DNA from: Metridium senile
Lineage: Eukaryota; Cnidaria; Anthozoa; Actiniaria; Metridiidae
Direction of reading: 5' to 3'
Assembly: GCA_949775045.1 (NCBI GenBank)
Contig: OX459109.1
Location: 3,727,975 to 3,791,974, forward strand
DNA: 64,000 nt
In this document: one piece after another, positions 33,317 to 43,244 of the stretch
Position numbering within the stretch: the first letter of the stretch is position 1
Layout of the letters: each line of letters starts with the position of its first letter
Translations under genes and position numbers: made by a program
The notes under the pieces: generated by a model
The model's input: only the letters and a program-made list of their open reading frames with translations
Databases searched by the model: none
What the model was told of the DNA's origin: nothing

Positions 33317-34536
33317 ATGCAGCGATCTATTGATCATTTCTTTACTAACAAACGGTAAGTAATTTGTATTTTTTTGTTTTTTTTTCAATAATAGAGACAT
33401 AACTTTCTTTACAGAATAAAAATAGTACATTCTGTTACATTTTTAGCGACAGTACTGCCAGTACTGAGAGTGACACTGCAGAGGAATTCGAGCCTCCTGC
33501 TAAAACTCCTGCTCTTTCAGGTAAGTGACAGACATGAATGATTGAAGACGATACGTAACTTAATTCATAAGCTAAAACTTATCATTTGTGACTCCAAAAT
33601 GCATTATACAGATCACAGCGCGTGAAGCTAGATATTCAATCATTTTAGTGGATTAATTTTGTTGTCAGAACTGAGAAAATAAGCTTACTAAAATTTTAAT
33701 CCACCTATTCAATGTTAATTAAAATTAAATCATCTCAACTCTATACAGGTGCATGTTTGACAGATCTTCCCCCTGAATTGTTAGAACAGATATTTCGACA
33801 TCTTACTGTTCAAGATTGCCTGATGGGTATAGGACGTGTTTGTCGACGCTTTCGTTCTTTAGTACAATGCTCAGGAGACATTTGGAAAACACTAGAAACA
33901 GATGCTGAATTAAGCGTGGATGCCTTTCAATTTGTTATAGTGAAGCACGCAAAGCACTTTCAAAAGCTTGCACTAAGATTTCCCCAAAAACAAGTGCGTT
34001 ATAAAAGCCCTGATATGTACATTGAGACTATTCTTGCACGTTGTGAAAATGTAAATAGTCTTGATTTATCTTACAATACTTCCATCATTACTTTAAATTT
34101 TGTAAGTAGCATGATTTCTCTGAAATATCTTTACTTGACTGGATGCACTGGCATCGACCCAATTAACATGGCAAGATATATTAAACATTGTAAAACATTA
34201 AGAGTCATAAATATATCAAATTGCATTCAGTTAAGATATGAACATATTTCTACTTTAGTTGACGCTATTATTGCTCTCCCATTTCTTGAAGTGCTTAACG
34301 CGGAATCAACCTTTGACTGTCAGTTTACAGTTGAAAATGCAAGTAAACTTTTACAAAGAAAAACACTGAAAGAGCTTGCTGTGACTCCAACATGGGGTCC
34401 TCCGCCTGTTTGGGTTGAATTGATGAGTCTGTACGCTGAACATGTTAAATTTGGAGGAGATCTCATGTCACAATTTGAAAGAATTAACTTGCCAAATTAT
34501 CTATATCCAGACGAGCAGGAGGAACTTGATTGGTAG
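33317..34536 (+). CDS. F-box/LRR protein encoded inside the hAT transposon (alternative product), 299 aa
   Basis: Exons are 33317-33354, 33447-33520 and 33749-34536, all GT-AG, phases 2 and 1. The leader encodes MQRSIDHFFTNK and an acidic Ser/Thr linker. The third exon begins at once with an F-box (LTDLPPELLEQIFRHL ... CRRFRSL ... IW, about residues 41-85), the Skp1-binding module of SCF ubiquitin ligases. Leucine-rich repeats follow (SLDLSYN, LKYLYLTGC, LRVINISNC, LEVLNAES). The frame closes with TAG at 34534. AATAAA (34,603) follows within 70 bp, so a transcript could end there. The IDHFF start is typical of hAT transposases, so the leader is shared with the transposase. The F-box exon looks captured from a host gene. 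Expression is unproven. Confidence 0.7.
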
Positions 34537-37037
34537 TTATACATCCTAGTATCAAGCGCAAACTGTAATTTAAATTTAAATAATAGTATAATTTAGAGGA
34601 ATCAAATAAATCCGTTTTCTTGTTGTATAAATGACTTTATTATGATTTTAATCAACTTTATCTTCCATTTTTAATAGACACTCAGGGTGATATTTGTGGT
34701 CAAGAAAACCTCGTGAATGATCAGTCAGATCAGTCAGCCTCGATTGTATCGCCGTATGATGTTAGTGAAATCGTTAATAAATTAACAGACACGTTAAGTG
34801 ACGCAGATAAAATACAGTTCCTCAACAAATGTTGGCGACCAACACCTGCATCATGCAATCTTGACACTCAGCGCTTTCGAGGTAATAAGAAAATCGCATT
34901 TCAACTCAAATGGCTCGATCAACGAAAATGGTTAGCTTACAGTGCCCATCCAGAACACAAAGGGGGATGGTGTGTGACGTGTCTTCTGTTTTTAACCGAG
35001 AAAGAGAAAAAGTCATTGGGAGCCTTTGTGAAAACCCCCTTTAGGAATTATAACAAATCAAATGAAAAACTTGATGGACACGAATCTACCGAGTATCACA
35101 AGAGAGCATTGGATCGTGTATATACAATAAGAGCTCAAGCGACAAATCTAGAAAAGCGTATTGATACACAGATCAACGCGATGGCAATGGAAAATGTCCA
35201 GGAAAATAAAGCAGTATTACCCCATATCATAGATGCCGTTATGTTATGTGCGAAACAGCAAATTGCTTTGCGTGGGCACCGAGACGATAAAGTGGATTTT
35301 ACCGTAACACCCACAGCAAATGAAGGCAACTTTATCGCCATCTTACGGCTTCTGGCAGAAAACAACCCACGACTAAAAGAACATCTTGTGTCGGGGCCAG
35401 GAAATGCCCGCTACACCAGCAAAACTGTACAAAACGAGGTAATCAAAATAATGTCCGACTTGATTCGGGATTATTTTAGACAGTGCCTTGAAACAAGCTC
35501 CCACTTCGCATTAATTGCTGACGAAACAACATCTGAAGGACGCGAGGTACTGTCAGTATGCCTTCGACTGCTTGACTTTGCCAATCCGTCTAGTCCCATA
35601 CAGCGTGAGGTCTTGTTAGACCTGTGTGACCTGCCTAGGACCACAGGAAAAGTTATAGCGACCACGATACTTGAGAGTTTGCAACGCCAGAAGATCAACA
35701 TAAAGGATTGTTGTGGTCAGGCGTACGATACAACTGCGTCGATGAGCTCCGACAAGAAGGGAGTGCAGGCAGAAATATCAAAGTGTGCACCAGATGCAGA
35801 GTATCAAGGTTGTTGTCTACACTCTCTTAATCTTGTTATCTGTCATGCTTGCAAGATCCAAACAATCCAGAATATGATGGACTCTTGTCTTGAATTGTAT
35901 AGTTTTTTTGACAATTCTCCGAAGAGACAGAGTTTCTTAAATGTTGTTATTGACGCGCTTTCTCCAGAGAGCAAGAAACGAAAGTTAAAGAATTTGTGCA
36001 AAACCAGGTGGGTCGAAAGACACTCCACATTTGAAACAATATTTGATCTCTACGAATGTGTCGTCGTAACCCTCAATGAAATCTGCGAGCCAACAAATGA
36101 CGAGCGCTTTTACCCTAATAATGAAGAATGGAGCTGGGACGCAGAGACAAAGACTAAGGCGAATGGACTTCGACATACGATGACAAGCTTTGGACACATT
36201 TTCAACTTTGTTTGTGCAAAGGAAATGCTCGAACCAATTCGACCACTCGTTTCTGCATTACAAGGCCAACTTGTTGATGTATATTTTGGATTTAAAAAAG
36301 TCGAAGAGGTCATTAGCTTCTACAGTGATATGCGCACTGACATCGACGTGTGGTTTTTACACATGTACCAGAAAGTATTGAATATTGCTGAACTGGTGCA
36401 ATCCTCTGAAGCAAGACCGCGTGTATGCAGTAGACAGCGCAACCGGGATAATACACCAGCAGAGTCAGTTGCAGAGTACTGGAAGAGGACGGTGGCAATA
36501 CCTTTTCTGGACATAGTTTGCTCAGAAATAAAATGCCGCTTCAGCAAGGAAAAGCGAGCGCATTACGAGCTCTGTGCTCTCGTCCCCACAGTAATCGTCA
36601 CGAAGTCATCAGAAGCCATATATGAACTTGCCAACGTCCTGCAAGAGAAGTGGGATCACTTGCTGCCAGTTTCATCGGCCTTTGAAAGTGAGCTGTCTCG
36701 CTGGGCCAATCACTGCAAGCGCCAGGCCATAGAGGAAACATCTGTGACATCACTTTTGTCAAAGCATGCTGATAACATGTTCTTTCCTAACATCAGAGAA
36801 CTTTTGAAGATTCTTGCTGTTTTGCCAATTGGTAGCACGGAGGCTGAACGCTCATTCTCCTGTGTGAGGCGAGTGCACACATGGCTAAGAAGCACGATGA
36901 CAACACAAAGATTATCTGACTTAGCCGTTATTGCCATGCATGGGCATGTCATCCCCATTAGTAGAGAGCAGGTTTGCGAGGCATTTATCAAGAATCACCC
37001 AAGGAAAATGATGGCACCCTCTCTCTTGCATACCTAA
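33317..37037 (+). CDS. hAT transposase with TTF-type zinc finger and dimerisation domain, 823 aa
   Basis: Exons are 33317-33354, 33447-33520 and 34678-37037, phases 2 and 1. The large exon has no ATG at its open start, so the leader exons supply the N-terminus. A TTF-type zinc finger (WLAYSAHPE..WCVTCLLF) comes first. A DUF4371-like catalytic core follows, with FALIADETT (first Asp) and QAYDTTASMS (second Asp), then CCLHSLNLV and KTRWVERHS. The C-terminal hAT dimerisation block (GSTEAERSFS..RSTMTTQRLSDLAVI) is intact. No frameshift or stop is seen. The protein is full length for Zaphod/ZMYM1/P52rIPK-like hATs, so this copy may still be active. Confidence 0.9.
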
Positions 37038-37148
37038 TGTTGTAAGGTTTGTACTTTTATCTGTTTGAAATTCTGCTATATTTGTTTTCGAAGCCTTATA
37101 TTTAGGTGATAAGTAATAAGTAACTGTCAATTCGAAAAGGCAAGTCTT

Positions 37149-37295
37149 AATAGCTGTTATTACAGTTATATGCAAATGATTTCAAACAATGGATTCAAAT
37201 CGAGGCTTTTGGGCAAACCTATTGTTTTCGCCCGAAAGCCTCGACTTCAACCCATTGTTCAAAATCAATTGCATATAACTGTAATAACAGCTATT
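37149..37295. repeat. Foldback MITE inside the hAT 3' region
   Basis: AATAGCTGTTATTACAGTTA pairs with TAACTGTAATAACAGCTATT. Inner arms around TCGAGGCTTTTGGGC / GCCCGAAAGCCTCGA close the hairpin. Confidence 0.8.
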
Positions 37296-37641
37296 GATCT
37301 CGGGACATAAATGATCGTTCTAATCTGCTTACTTTGAACATCGCCGGTGTTTATTTCGGATTGCAGTTACGTGCCAATCCATATTTGTGTATCCTTTTCG
37401 GTTCCTTCGCCTTTTTAAATAGGTGCAGTGGAACCTCTATTTACAGACATTCAAGGGCTGGGAACAGTCCGTAATATACTAGAGGTGTCCGAGATATCGA
37501 GTTATTTTTACAAATAATAAATGTATGATATGAATTTTGCATTGCCTAGACATAAAGAGTTGTCCGCAACCCTAGACCTATCCTTTTAATATTCTTTTGG
37601 AGTTAGCCACCCCCCTTTGTAAAATCCTGGATCCGCCCCTG

Positions 37642-37930
37642 TATGGGTAGCCAATAGCTAGCAGGCTATGGGTAGCCAATAGCTAGCAAGCTATGGGTAG
37701 CCAATAGCTAGCAGGCTATGGGTAGCCAATAGCTAGCAGGCTATGGGTAGTCAATAGCTAGCAGGCTATGGATAGCCAAAGCAAGCAGGCTATGGGTAGC
37801 CAAAAGCTAGCAGGCTATGGGTAGCCGGCCTATTTCGCTAGCAGGCTATGGGTAGCCAAAGCTAGCAGGCTATGGATAGCCAATAGCTTGCAGGCTATGG
37901 GTAGCCAAAAGCTATCAGGCTATCCTCATC
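37642..37930 (+). repeat. GCTAGCAGGCTATGGGTAGCC array, continuation after the hAT
   Basis: About ten units of 21-30 bp in the same orientation as 32780-32954. Confidence 0.85.
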
Positions 37931-37977
37931 ATTTTTTTTTTTTTAGTGCGTGCGATCCGTAAAAGGATAAAAAAGCA

Positions 37978-38049
37978 TGACCCCGACGCGATTCGAACAC
38001 GTAACCTTCTGGTCTGGAGCCAGATGTGCTACCATTGCACCACGAGGTC
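37978..38049 (-). tRNA. tRNA-Trp (CCA)
   Basis: 72 nt reading 5'-GACCTCGTGGTGCAATGGTA...GGGGTCA on the minus strand. The acceptor stem GACCTCG pairs with CGGGGTC with one G-U pair. The D arm has box A-like TGGTGCAATGG. The anticodon arm is TCTGG-CTCCAGA-CCAGA, giving anticodon CCA. The T arm has GTTCGAATC (box B). A TTTTTT Pol III terminator follows at 37974-37969. It closely resembles animal nuclear tRNA-Trp. It lies between the two ATPase arms of the Polinton. Confidence 0.93.
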
Positions 38050-38135
38050 TTCCCTAGAAATTTCACCGCCTTAAAAAGTTTAAATAACTGTATTAAGTTC
38101 TAATTGAATAACTAGTTTACGTAGCGGATCTGCTA

Positions 38136-38411
38136 TTGGCTTCCGTTGGCTATAAATATCCTATCATATTATCAGGTAGCTCATTATTAAAACAGCTCAG
38201 TACAGGAAACATGAGCCAGTTGCTTGTCAATAATTTTGGCTATCTCCACCTATTAGCTCATTGCCCTGATCATCAAAGACTATTTCTGCTATCATCTGCT
38301 ACCCCACCACAAGTGCATTCTTTGTGCGAAGTTTGCTATAATCTGTTGAGAGGGTTGATTCCTCTTTCTGAAATACAAAAACGTAGCCTGCTAGCTTTTG
38401 GCTACCCATAG
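38136..38411 (+). CDS. Truncated Polinton small protein (91-aa open frame)
   Basis: The segment VHSLCEVCYNLLRGLIPLSE followed by IQKRSL resembles a short protein of Polinton-like elements that has a CECAxNILxGNVPLxxxQKRKL-like motif. The frame then runs into the GCTAGC array, which supplies its last residues and stop. The start is uncertain. This is a family recollection, not a search result. Confidence 0.4.
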   Translation: MASVGYKYPIILSGSSLLKQLSTGNMSQLLVNNFGYLHLLAHCPDHQRLFLLSSATPPQVHSLCEVCYNLLRGLIPLSEIQKRSLLAFGYP

Positions 38412-38700
38412 CCTGCTAGCTATATAGGCTACCCATACCCTGCTAGCTACATAGGCTACCCATAGCCTGCTAGCTTTGGCTACCCATAGCCAGCTAGCTA
38501 TATAGGCTACCCATAGCCTTCTAGCTACATAGGCTACCCATAGCCTGCTAGCTACATAGGCTACCCATAGCCTGCTAGCTTTGGCTACCCATAGCCAGCT
38601 AGCTATATAGGCTACCCATAGCCTGCTAGCTACATAGGCTACCCATAGCCTGCTAGCTACATAGGCTACCCATAGCCTTCTAGCTACAAATTGACAGCTT
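38390..38700 (-). repeat. GCTAGC-type array, right arm (inverse orientation)
   Basis: About eleven GGCTACCCATAGCCTGCTAGC units, the complement of the left array, leading into the second ATPase copy. Confidence 0.85.
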
Positions 38701-38782
38701 GGTAGCCAAGCTATTGATGTTTAGAAAGTGTATATAAATAGGGCTAAAATGATCTATTCATCTATAACTAAAAAGACTCGCG

Positions 38783-39478
38783 ATGACTCGGATGTGTTCA
38801 TTGTGTCGGAAGTCAGTCAAAAGTTTATCATCCCATTTGAGTCGAGTCCACAAAATAAATGGACCAGAACGTACATACTGGTATCAGCAAGGAAAAATAC
38901 CTAATGATGATAGTCATCAAAAACCTACAACCCTTCAACTTGGAAATGGATCAATAGAGAATTGTGGAAAATTTCAGTTAGAGCACCCATTCACTGCGCT
39001 TGTAGCGGGTATGACAGGATCAGGAAAAACATTTTAGGTCCAAAATCTGCTTAAGCATGCAACTCAAGTTATCACACCTGTGCCACAAAGAATTGTGTGG
39101 AGCTACTCACAGTGGCAGCCGGCATACGATAATATGTTGAAAACAGTTCCTGGAATTGAATTTATTAAAGGGGTGCCTCACGATATTGACGAAGATTGGT
39201 TTTTTGATGCAAAATTCAATAACCTGATTGTCATTGATGATCAAATGTCTGAAACCTCTAATGATAAACGCATCCTCAATTTATTTACCAAAGGATCTCA
39301 CCATCAGAATCTTAGCGTCATTTTCATTGTACAGAACCTTTATTTTCAAGGGAAAATAATGCGAACTTTAAGTCTAAATACAGCCTATCTTGTATTGTTT
39401 AAAAATCCGAGAGATAAACTCCAAATAACTACCTTGGGCAAACAGATGTACCCCGGAAAAACAGAGCAGACCGGATAA
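38783..39478 (+). pseudogene. Second, truncated copy of the Polinton packaging ATPase
   Basis: An inverted duplicate of the first two-thirds of the left ATPase with nearly identical bases. The copy has TAG in place of the Trp codon after the Walker A motif (codon 85, near 39,035). It ends at 39,467, where about 870 bp, including the ATPase 3' end and the 110-aa frame, are missing and the TIR follows directly. The junction has a short AG microhomology. Both copies share TATATAAATA upstream (38731-38740). Non-functional as read. Confidence 0.85.
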
Positions 39479-40017
39479 CAATGATTGTAATTGAGAGTTT
39501 TATAATAAAAATCAATTTGCTAGCGATCATCAATCTATCGTAGACCAGTCTTTGAACTCATTAACAATTCACAATTTTGCACAATTTTGTAGGTTTTAAG
39601 ATAAACAAAGGATTAAAGGATTATCAAACAATACACCAACTTACATATTACTAAATGAACATGATTACAAAAAAGCTAAACTAAACAGCTCTGTAGATAT
39701 ATTTCTATATGCTAGAATTTTGTGTAAGGAAATTATTCTCATACGCGTATATAAAACCATTAATAATGACTAAATATAGAACAGATGTACCTTTTGTTTC
39801 TAACTAATCCCATGGACAATAAACACCCTACTAGGATTTGTATACCCTATAGAAAAGTGCTTTTATCGGATTATTTTCGGATTAACTAAATTCACAAATT
39901 CTGAATTCGCCTAAAAAAATAGCTGAGTCTGCGATAAAAAATCAAAATTGCCTAGCTAAGGAATAAAAAAACTGCTTACCTCAGCGAATGGCGTTGAACT
40001 CTTGTTTATACCCTACT
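39468..40017 (-). repeat. Right Polinton TIR (550 bp)
   Basis: Complement of the left TIR, ending CCCTACT next to the duplicated AGAAAT. Confidence 0.85.
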
Positions 40018-40023
40018 AGAAAT

Positions 40024-40830
40024 AGCTAAGGTTAAAATATGGTGTGACACAAACAAACTTTCCATAAACTTCAAAAAAACAAACTATATGATCATTAAAT
40101 CACCCAATAAAAAAGCGTCTACTTTTGAATTAACTATGTTAGGTAAAGATAATGTTACCCACACCCTAGAGGAAAAATACTACATCAAATATTTAGGTGT
40201 ATTTATTGATAGATCTCTGTCATGGAATAAGCACAGTACATCTCCTACATCTCCTCTAAAATTGCAAAAAATACTGGTACCATCTCAATATTAAGACACT
40301 ACTTATCTCTTACTCAAATGAAACAAATTTATTATACTTTAATTTATCCTTATATCTCTTATGCTATCATTGCGTGGGGTAGTGCCTATAAAACTCACTT
40401 AGACAAAATCCAGGTGAAGCTAAATCACATTGTTAGATTAATCTTCTTTGCTAAACTTTATGGTAAAGAAACAGCTAATCCTTTGCCACTTCTTTATAAC
40501 CTGCTTGAACTTTTAACTGTTGAAAACATATTTTATCTAAGTATCCTTAAATTTGTTCACAAATGGCAATTGAAACAGCTACCAAAGCAATTTGACAGCT
40601 GTTTTAAGTTTGCTAGTGAAATCCATAGTTATAATACCAGATACCGCTCCAAACAAAACCTATATTTACCATCTTTTCGAACAATAATTGGTAAACAAAC
40701 CATGTCTTTTGTAGCCTCAAAAATCTGGGGAAAAGTTCCACTGACCATCAGATCATTGGGCTTGTCCTCATTCTCGAAAGAAATTAAAAAATACGTCCTC
40801 TCACTTCAACTTAAACAACAAAAATTATAA
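40024..40830 (+). pseudogene. LINE reverse transcriptase, C-terminal part
   Basis: It continues the RT after the Polinton: KIWCDTNKLSINFKKTNYM, YLGVFIDRSLSW (a common post-catalytic RT block), then a small frame change near 40,235-40,300, and a long C-terminal region (IYYTLIYPYISYAIIAWG) to 40830. Confidence 0.8.
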
Positions 40831-41130
40831 TGTAAGATTCAATTCTCCATCCAACATCATGCATTTCTCCTCTCCCTCATTTTCATTCTCATAAACATAA
40901 ATTATAACACCACTACTAAAGGCTAACTCGATAACTCCCCAGTTTATTTAGTCTTTAGGCACTACTCCACTAAAATGTTTTCTTCATCTATGTTATATCT
41001 TGTAACAATTTTTTTCTATTAATATATTTATGTATGTACAAAATTCTGTAATAAGTGTGAATAAAATGATTTGATTTGATTTGATTTGATTTAGCAGGGA
41101 CAACTCGCCATCATATAAACAGCCCCTAAG

Positions 41131-42540
41131 AATGCCGAATTTTGTTTTTTGAATGATATTTTTGCACAAAATTTAGAGATGAAAGTAATGTTTACAGTGG
41201 CTGTTCTATGGTGCAAAAACGCACACTTTAATGTTCACCTTAACCAAAGGACTATATCATATTTAACATTTTCGGTTTTCAGATGATCAATTAAGTGTCA
41301 GATGTTGCCGAACTTATCAGACAACACAGTCAATCAAATAATAAAGCCCTGACTCTCAAACCAAGAAATCTAGAATTTTCGAAGTCATCGGGGGAATTCC
41401 ACCGATTTTTAACCGGGCCGTCACCAGATGGTTAAAGAAGATCTTTAATCAATGTTTCTTCCTTTCTCGCCAATCTTAAGTTTTCAATTGGTTAAAACTT
41501 GAAATGGCTGAATGAACTCTAGCATGTGACAAACCTTTTTCACTAAATCCCAAATGCAATTAGAATCGACAACCTGAATAGCTTCGTCGTAGTAATGGTT
41601 CCATAATTATTCTTCGTTATTATAAAGAATCATACACAGATGATCTTGTTGACTTATTAAGGAGGCTCAAGTCAGTAATTTTCGCGCTCACCCAGCGACG
41701 TTTGAAAGGCCGTAGTTCCCGCGTCAGAGGGTATTTTGACAAGATTTTTTAACACTTGTCTACATATAGAATAAATTTTTTTAAAACGTTATTTTTAATA
41801 AAATCGATAATATTTTAGCCGACAAATGATAACGCTTCCTAATTTCTATGTAGCCTATTTTGGGGAAAAATCGACCTAAACTTTTAAAACCACATAGCCT
41901 ACTTTAAAGCTGTTACCTAGGTCAACAATCTGGCAAAGTTTAAAAAAAAATCATCTCACCGATTTTGAATTAAAAACGCCTGACAATTGTTTTTCTAGCA
42001 AAAATTCATTGTTTGTAATATTTACCGATAATAACGGACTTTGAAGAGATAAATCAAAATCCTTCCAGCCAGGTATAACAGGACATTTTTCTACATTGCA
42101 TGTCTGTGAATTTCAACAAATTTTAGTCCACGGGCCGGGATGTTTTTTGGGAAAGGATACAAGTCGGCAAAAGTTTGTCAGTTTTCGTGCAAAACTTCTA
42201 ATTTTTACTGCTGATCACGTTAACGAAAAAATCTGAGATAGATCTTTTTTATTTTTTAGCTATCAAAAGTTCACCATATTTTCAAGTGCGCCTCTAAATT
42301 TTATAGTGATTGAAATATTTTGAGGCGGTCAAATAAAATTCTAAACGTGGGTATATTTGCCTTCGTTTTGCAGCGGCTGGTTTGTTTTTATTTCACCTTC
42401 TTCGAGTTATACATATTTGCATGCTTTTTTACGAAACGCACGCTGACTAACCAAGCGTGAAAATTTAAATCACTTATATAATCACTGGCCCTAAATTCAA
42501 TATTTCAAAGTTATTAAAATTTCAAAGGTATTAAAACTTG
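41131..42540. other. No gene or defined element seen
   Basis: AT-rich. Short words recur, but no open frame has a recognisable domain and no inverted ends were found. Confidence 0.4.
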
Positions 42541-42551
42541 AGTAAACTTAC

Positions 42552-42656
42552 CACAGAACCTTTTTTCTCTCTTCCACGTTTCATTCTTTTTATATTTTCT
42601 TTGTTAGCCAAACAAATATCTGCCCTTCGTTTGCGTGATTTGCTATTATTGACCAT
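42552..42656 (-). CDS. Possible first coding exon of an unknown gene
   Basis: ATG at 42656 opens a 35-codon basic stretch (Lys/Arg-rich: KSRKRRAD..KRMKRGREKK) that ends exactly at a GTAAGT donor (42551-42546). No downstream exon could be matched with confidence in 41,130-42,540. It could be a decayed transposon exon. Confidence 0.3.
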
Positions 42657-43244
42657 TTTCGGCTTGTTTTTTTTTTATTACACAGGAACCATATCAAGCG
42701 AAGATTGATACACGTACAAACATTAGTGAGCATAAACAGTATTAATATTCTAACTTTCCTTATAATCAAAGTTTTGCGAGGTGTGGTTTAAAAGTGCAGC
42801 AATTCCCATATTGTCGCCAAAATAATATCCTCTGAAATTATAAACCTGAGCAAACTGAGATCGCTGAACCCTGGGCATGCTATATTGAAAAAAAAGTGCA
42901 GGTCAAGATTCCTGTCTTAATTGGAGCAAATCGTAGCACCCAAACCGCTGAGGCAATGGAAGGAACACTTAACAGTCCTTACATTGTACAAAACCCATAT
43001 TACATGAAGAATTCGGACTACTGCTAGAGCAAATAATTAATTGACTGTCTTCCTCTCTCAGTGAAAGTATAAGATTATATGCAAATGATAGAATATAATG
43101 AATACAAAACAACTATTTGTTACTGCCAATGGGGAAGTGGGTAATGAATGTTCTATTAATATAAATGTATCTAACGGTAACATGGTACATCTCACTGATA
43201 CTTAACATTTCTTTAAAAATATACAAACAAACAAACAACAACAA

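Larger units (their letters stand above)
32955..37641 (+). mobile_element. hAT transposon (Zaphod/Tip100-like), 4687 bp, apparently complete
   Basis: The terminal inverted repeats CAGGGGCGGATCCAGG are perfect for 16 bp, and a subterminal GGGGGTGGCTA block lies inside both ends. TATGG flanks both ends (32950-32954 and 37642-37646). A 5-bp duplication is shorter than the usual 8 bp of hATs, though the repetitive target makes it hard to be sure. It contains two leader exons, an F-box/LRR exon and a full-length transposase exon. A foldback MITE (37149-37295) and a pogo/Tigger-like fragment (CAGTGGAACCTCTATTTAC, about 37,428) lie near the right end. Confidence 0.9.
30625..40017. mobile_element. 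Polinton/Maverick-type element (degraded), interrupted by a hAT
   Basis: The ends begin AGTAGAATATAAAC on the left and AGTAGGGTATAAAC on the right (complement). The 5'-AG terminus and the 6-bp duplication AGAAAT (30619-30624 and 40018-40023) are Polinton hallmarks. The TIRs are 30625-31166 and 39468-40017. Removing the element restores the LINE reading frame. It carries a packaging-type ATPase (31577-32710), an inverted damaged second ATPase copy (38783-39478), two small open frames, a tRNA-Trp gene and GCTAGC-rich arrays. No DNA polymerase B, integrase or capsid gene is seen, so this is a shrunken, non-autonomous derivative of about 4.7 kb without the hAT. Confidence 0.8.
29091..41091 (+). 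mobile_element. 5'-truncated non-LTR retrotransposon (Jockey/CR1/L2-like), split by a Polinton
   Basis: It starts abruptly inside the endonuclease (TLIDHIYTN, then ISDHLP). It runs through reverse transcriptase to 30624, resumes at 40024 after the Polinton, and ends at a (TGATT)n-type tail (41,066-41,091) after an AATAAA at 41,061. TAG at both borders is the likely short target duplication. The clade was judged from motifs only. Confidence 0.8.
28988..41130. mobile_element. Small foldback MITE split by a LINE insertion
   Basis: The left piece 28988-29090 and right piece about 41092-41130 together make a MITE of about 140 bp. AGGGCCTGTTTATATG..GCGAGTTGTCCCTGCTAGC on the left pairs with GCAGGGACAACTCGCC..CATATAAACAGCCCCT on the right, and an internal hairpin (CCGGGATAACTCT / AGAGTTATCCCGG) remains. 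The interruption falls at GGCTAG/CAGGG. Confidence 0.75.

Noticed and set aside
33131..33430. 99-aa minus-strand open frame in the hAT
   Set aside because: It overlaps the first leader exon in antisense and has no family signature.
37428..37500. pogo/Tigger element
   Set aside because: Only one end-like stretch (CAGTGGAACCTCTATTTAC) is present; no second end or coding part, so it is noted only as a fragment.
32780..38700. CRISPR-like appearance of the GCTAGC arrays
   Set aside because: Units are contiguous tandem repeats with no unique spacers, in a eukaryotic mobile element.
30619..40023. Retrovirus/LTR interpretation of the long repeats at 30.6 and 39.5 kb
   Set aside because: The repeats are inverted, not direct, with 5'-AG ends and a 6-bp duplication; no LTR, primer site or gag/pol.
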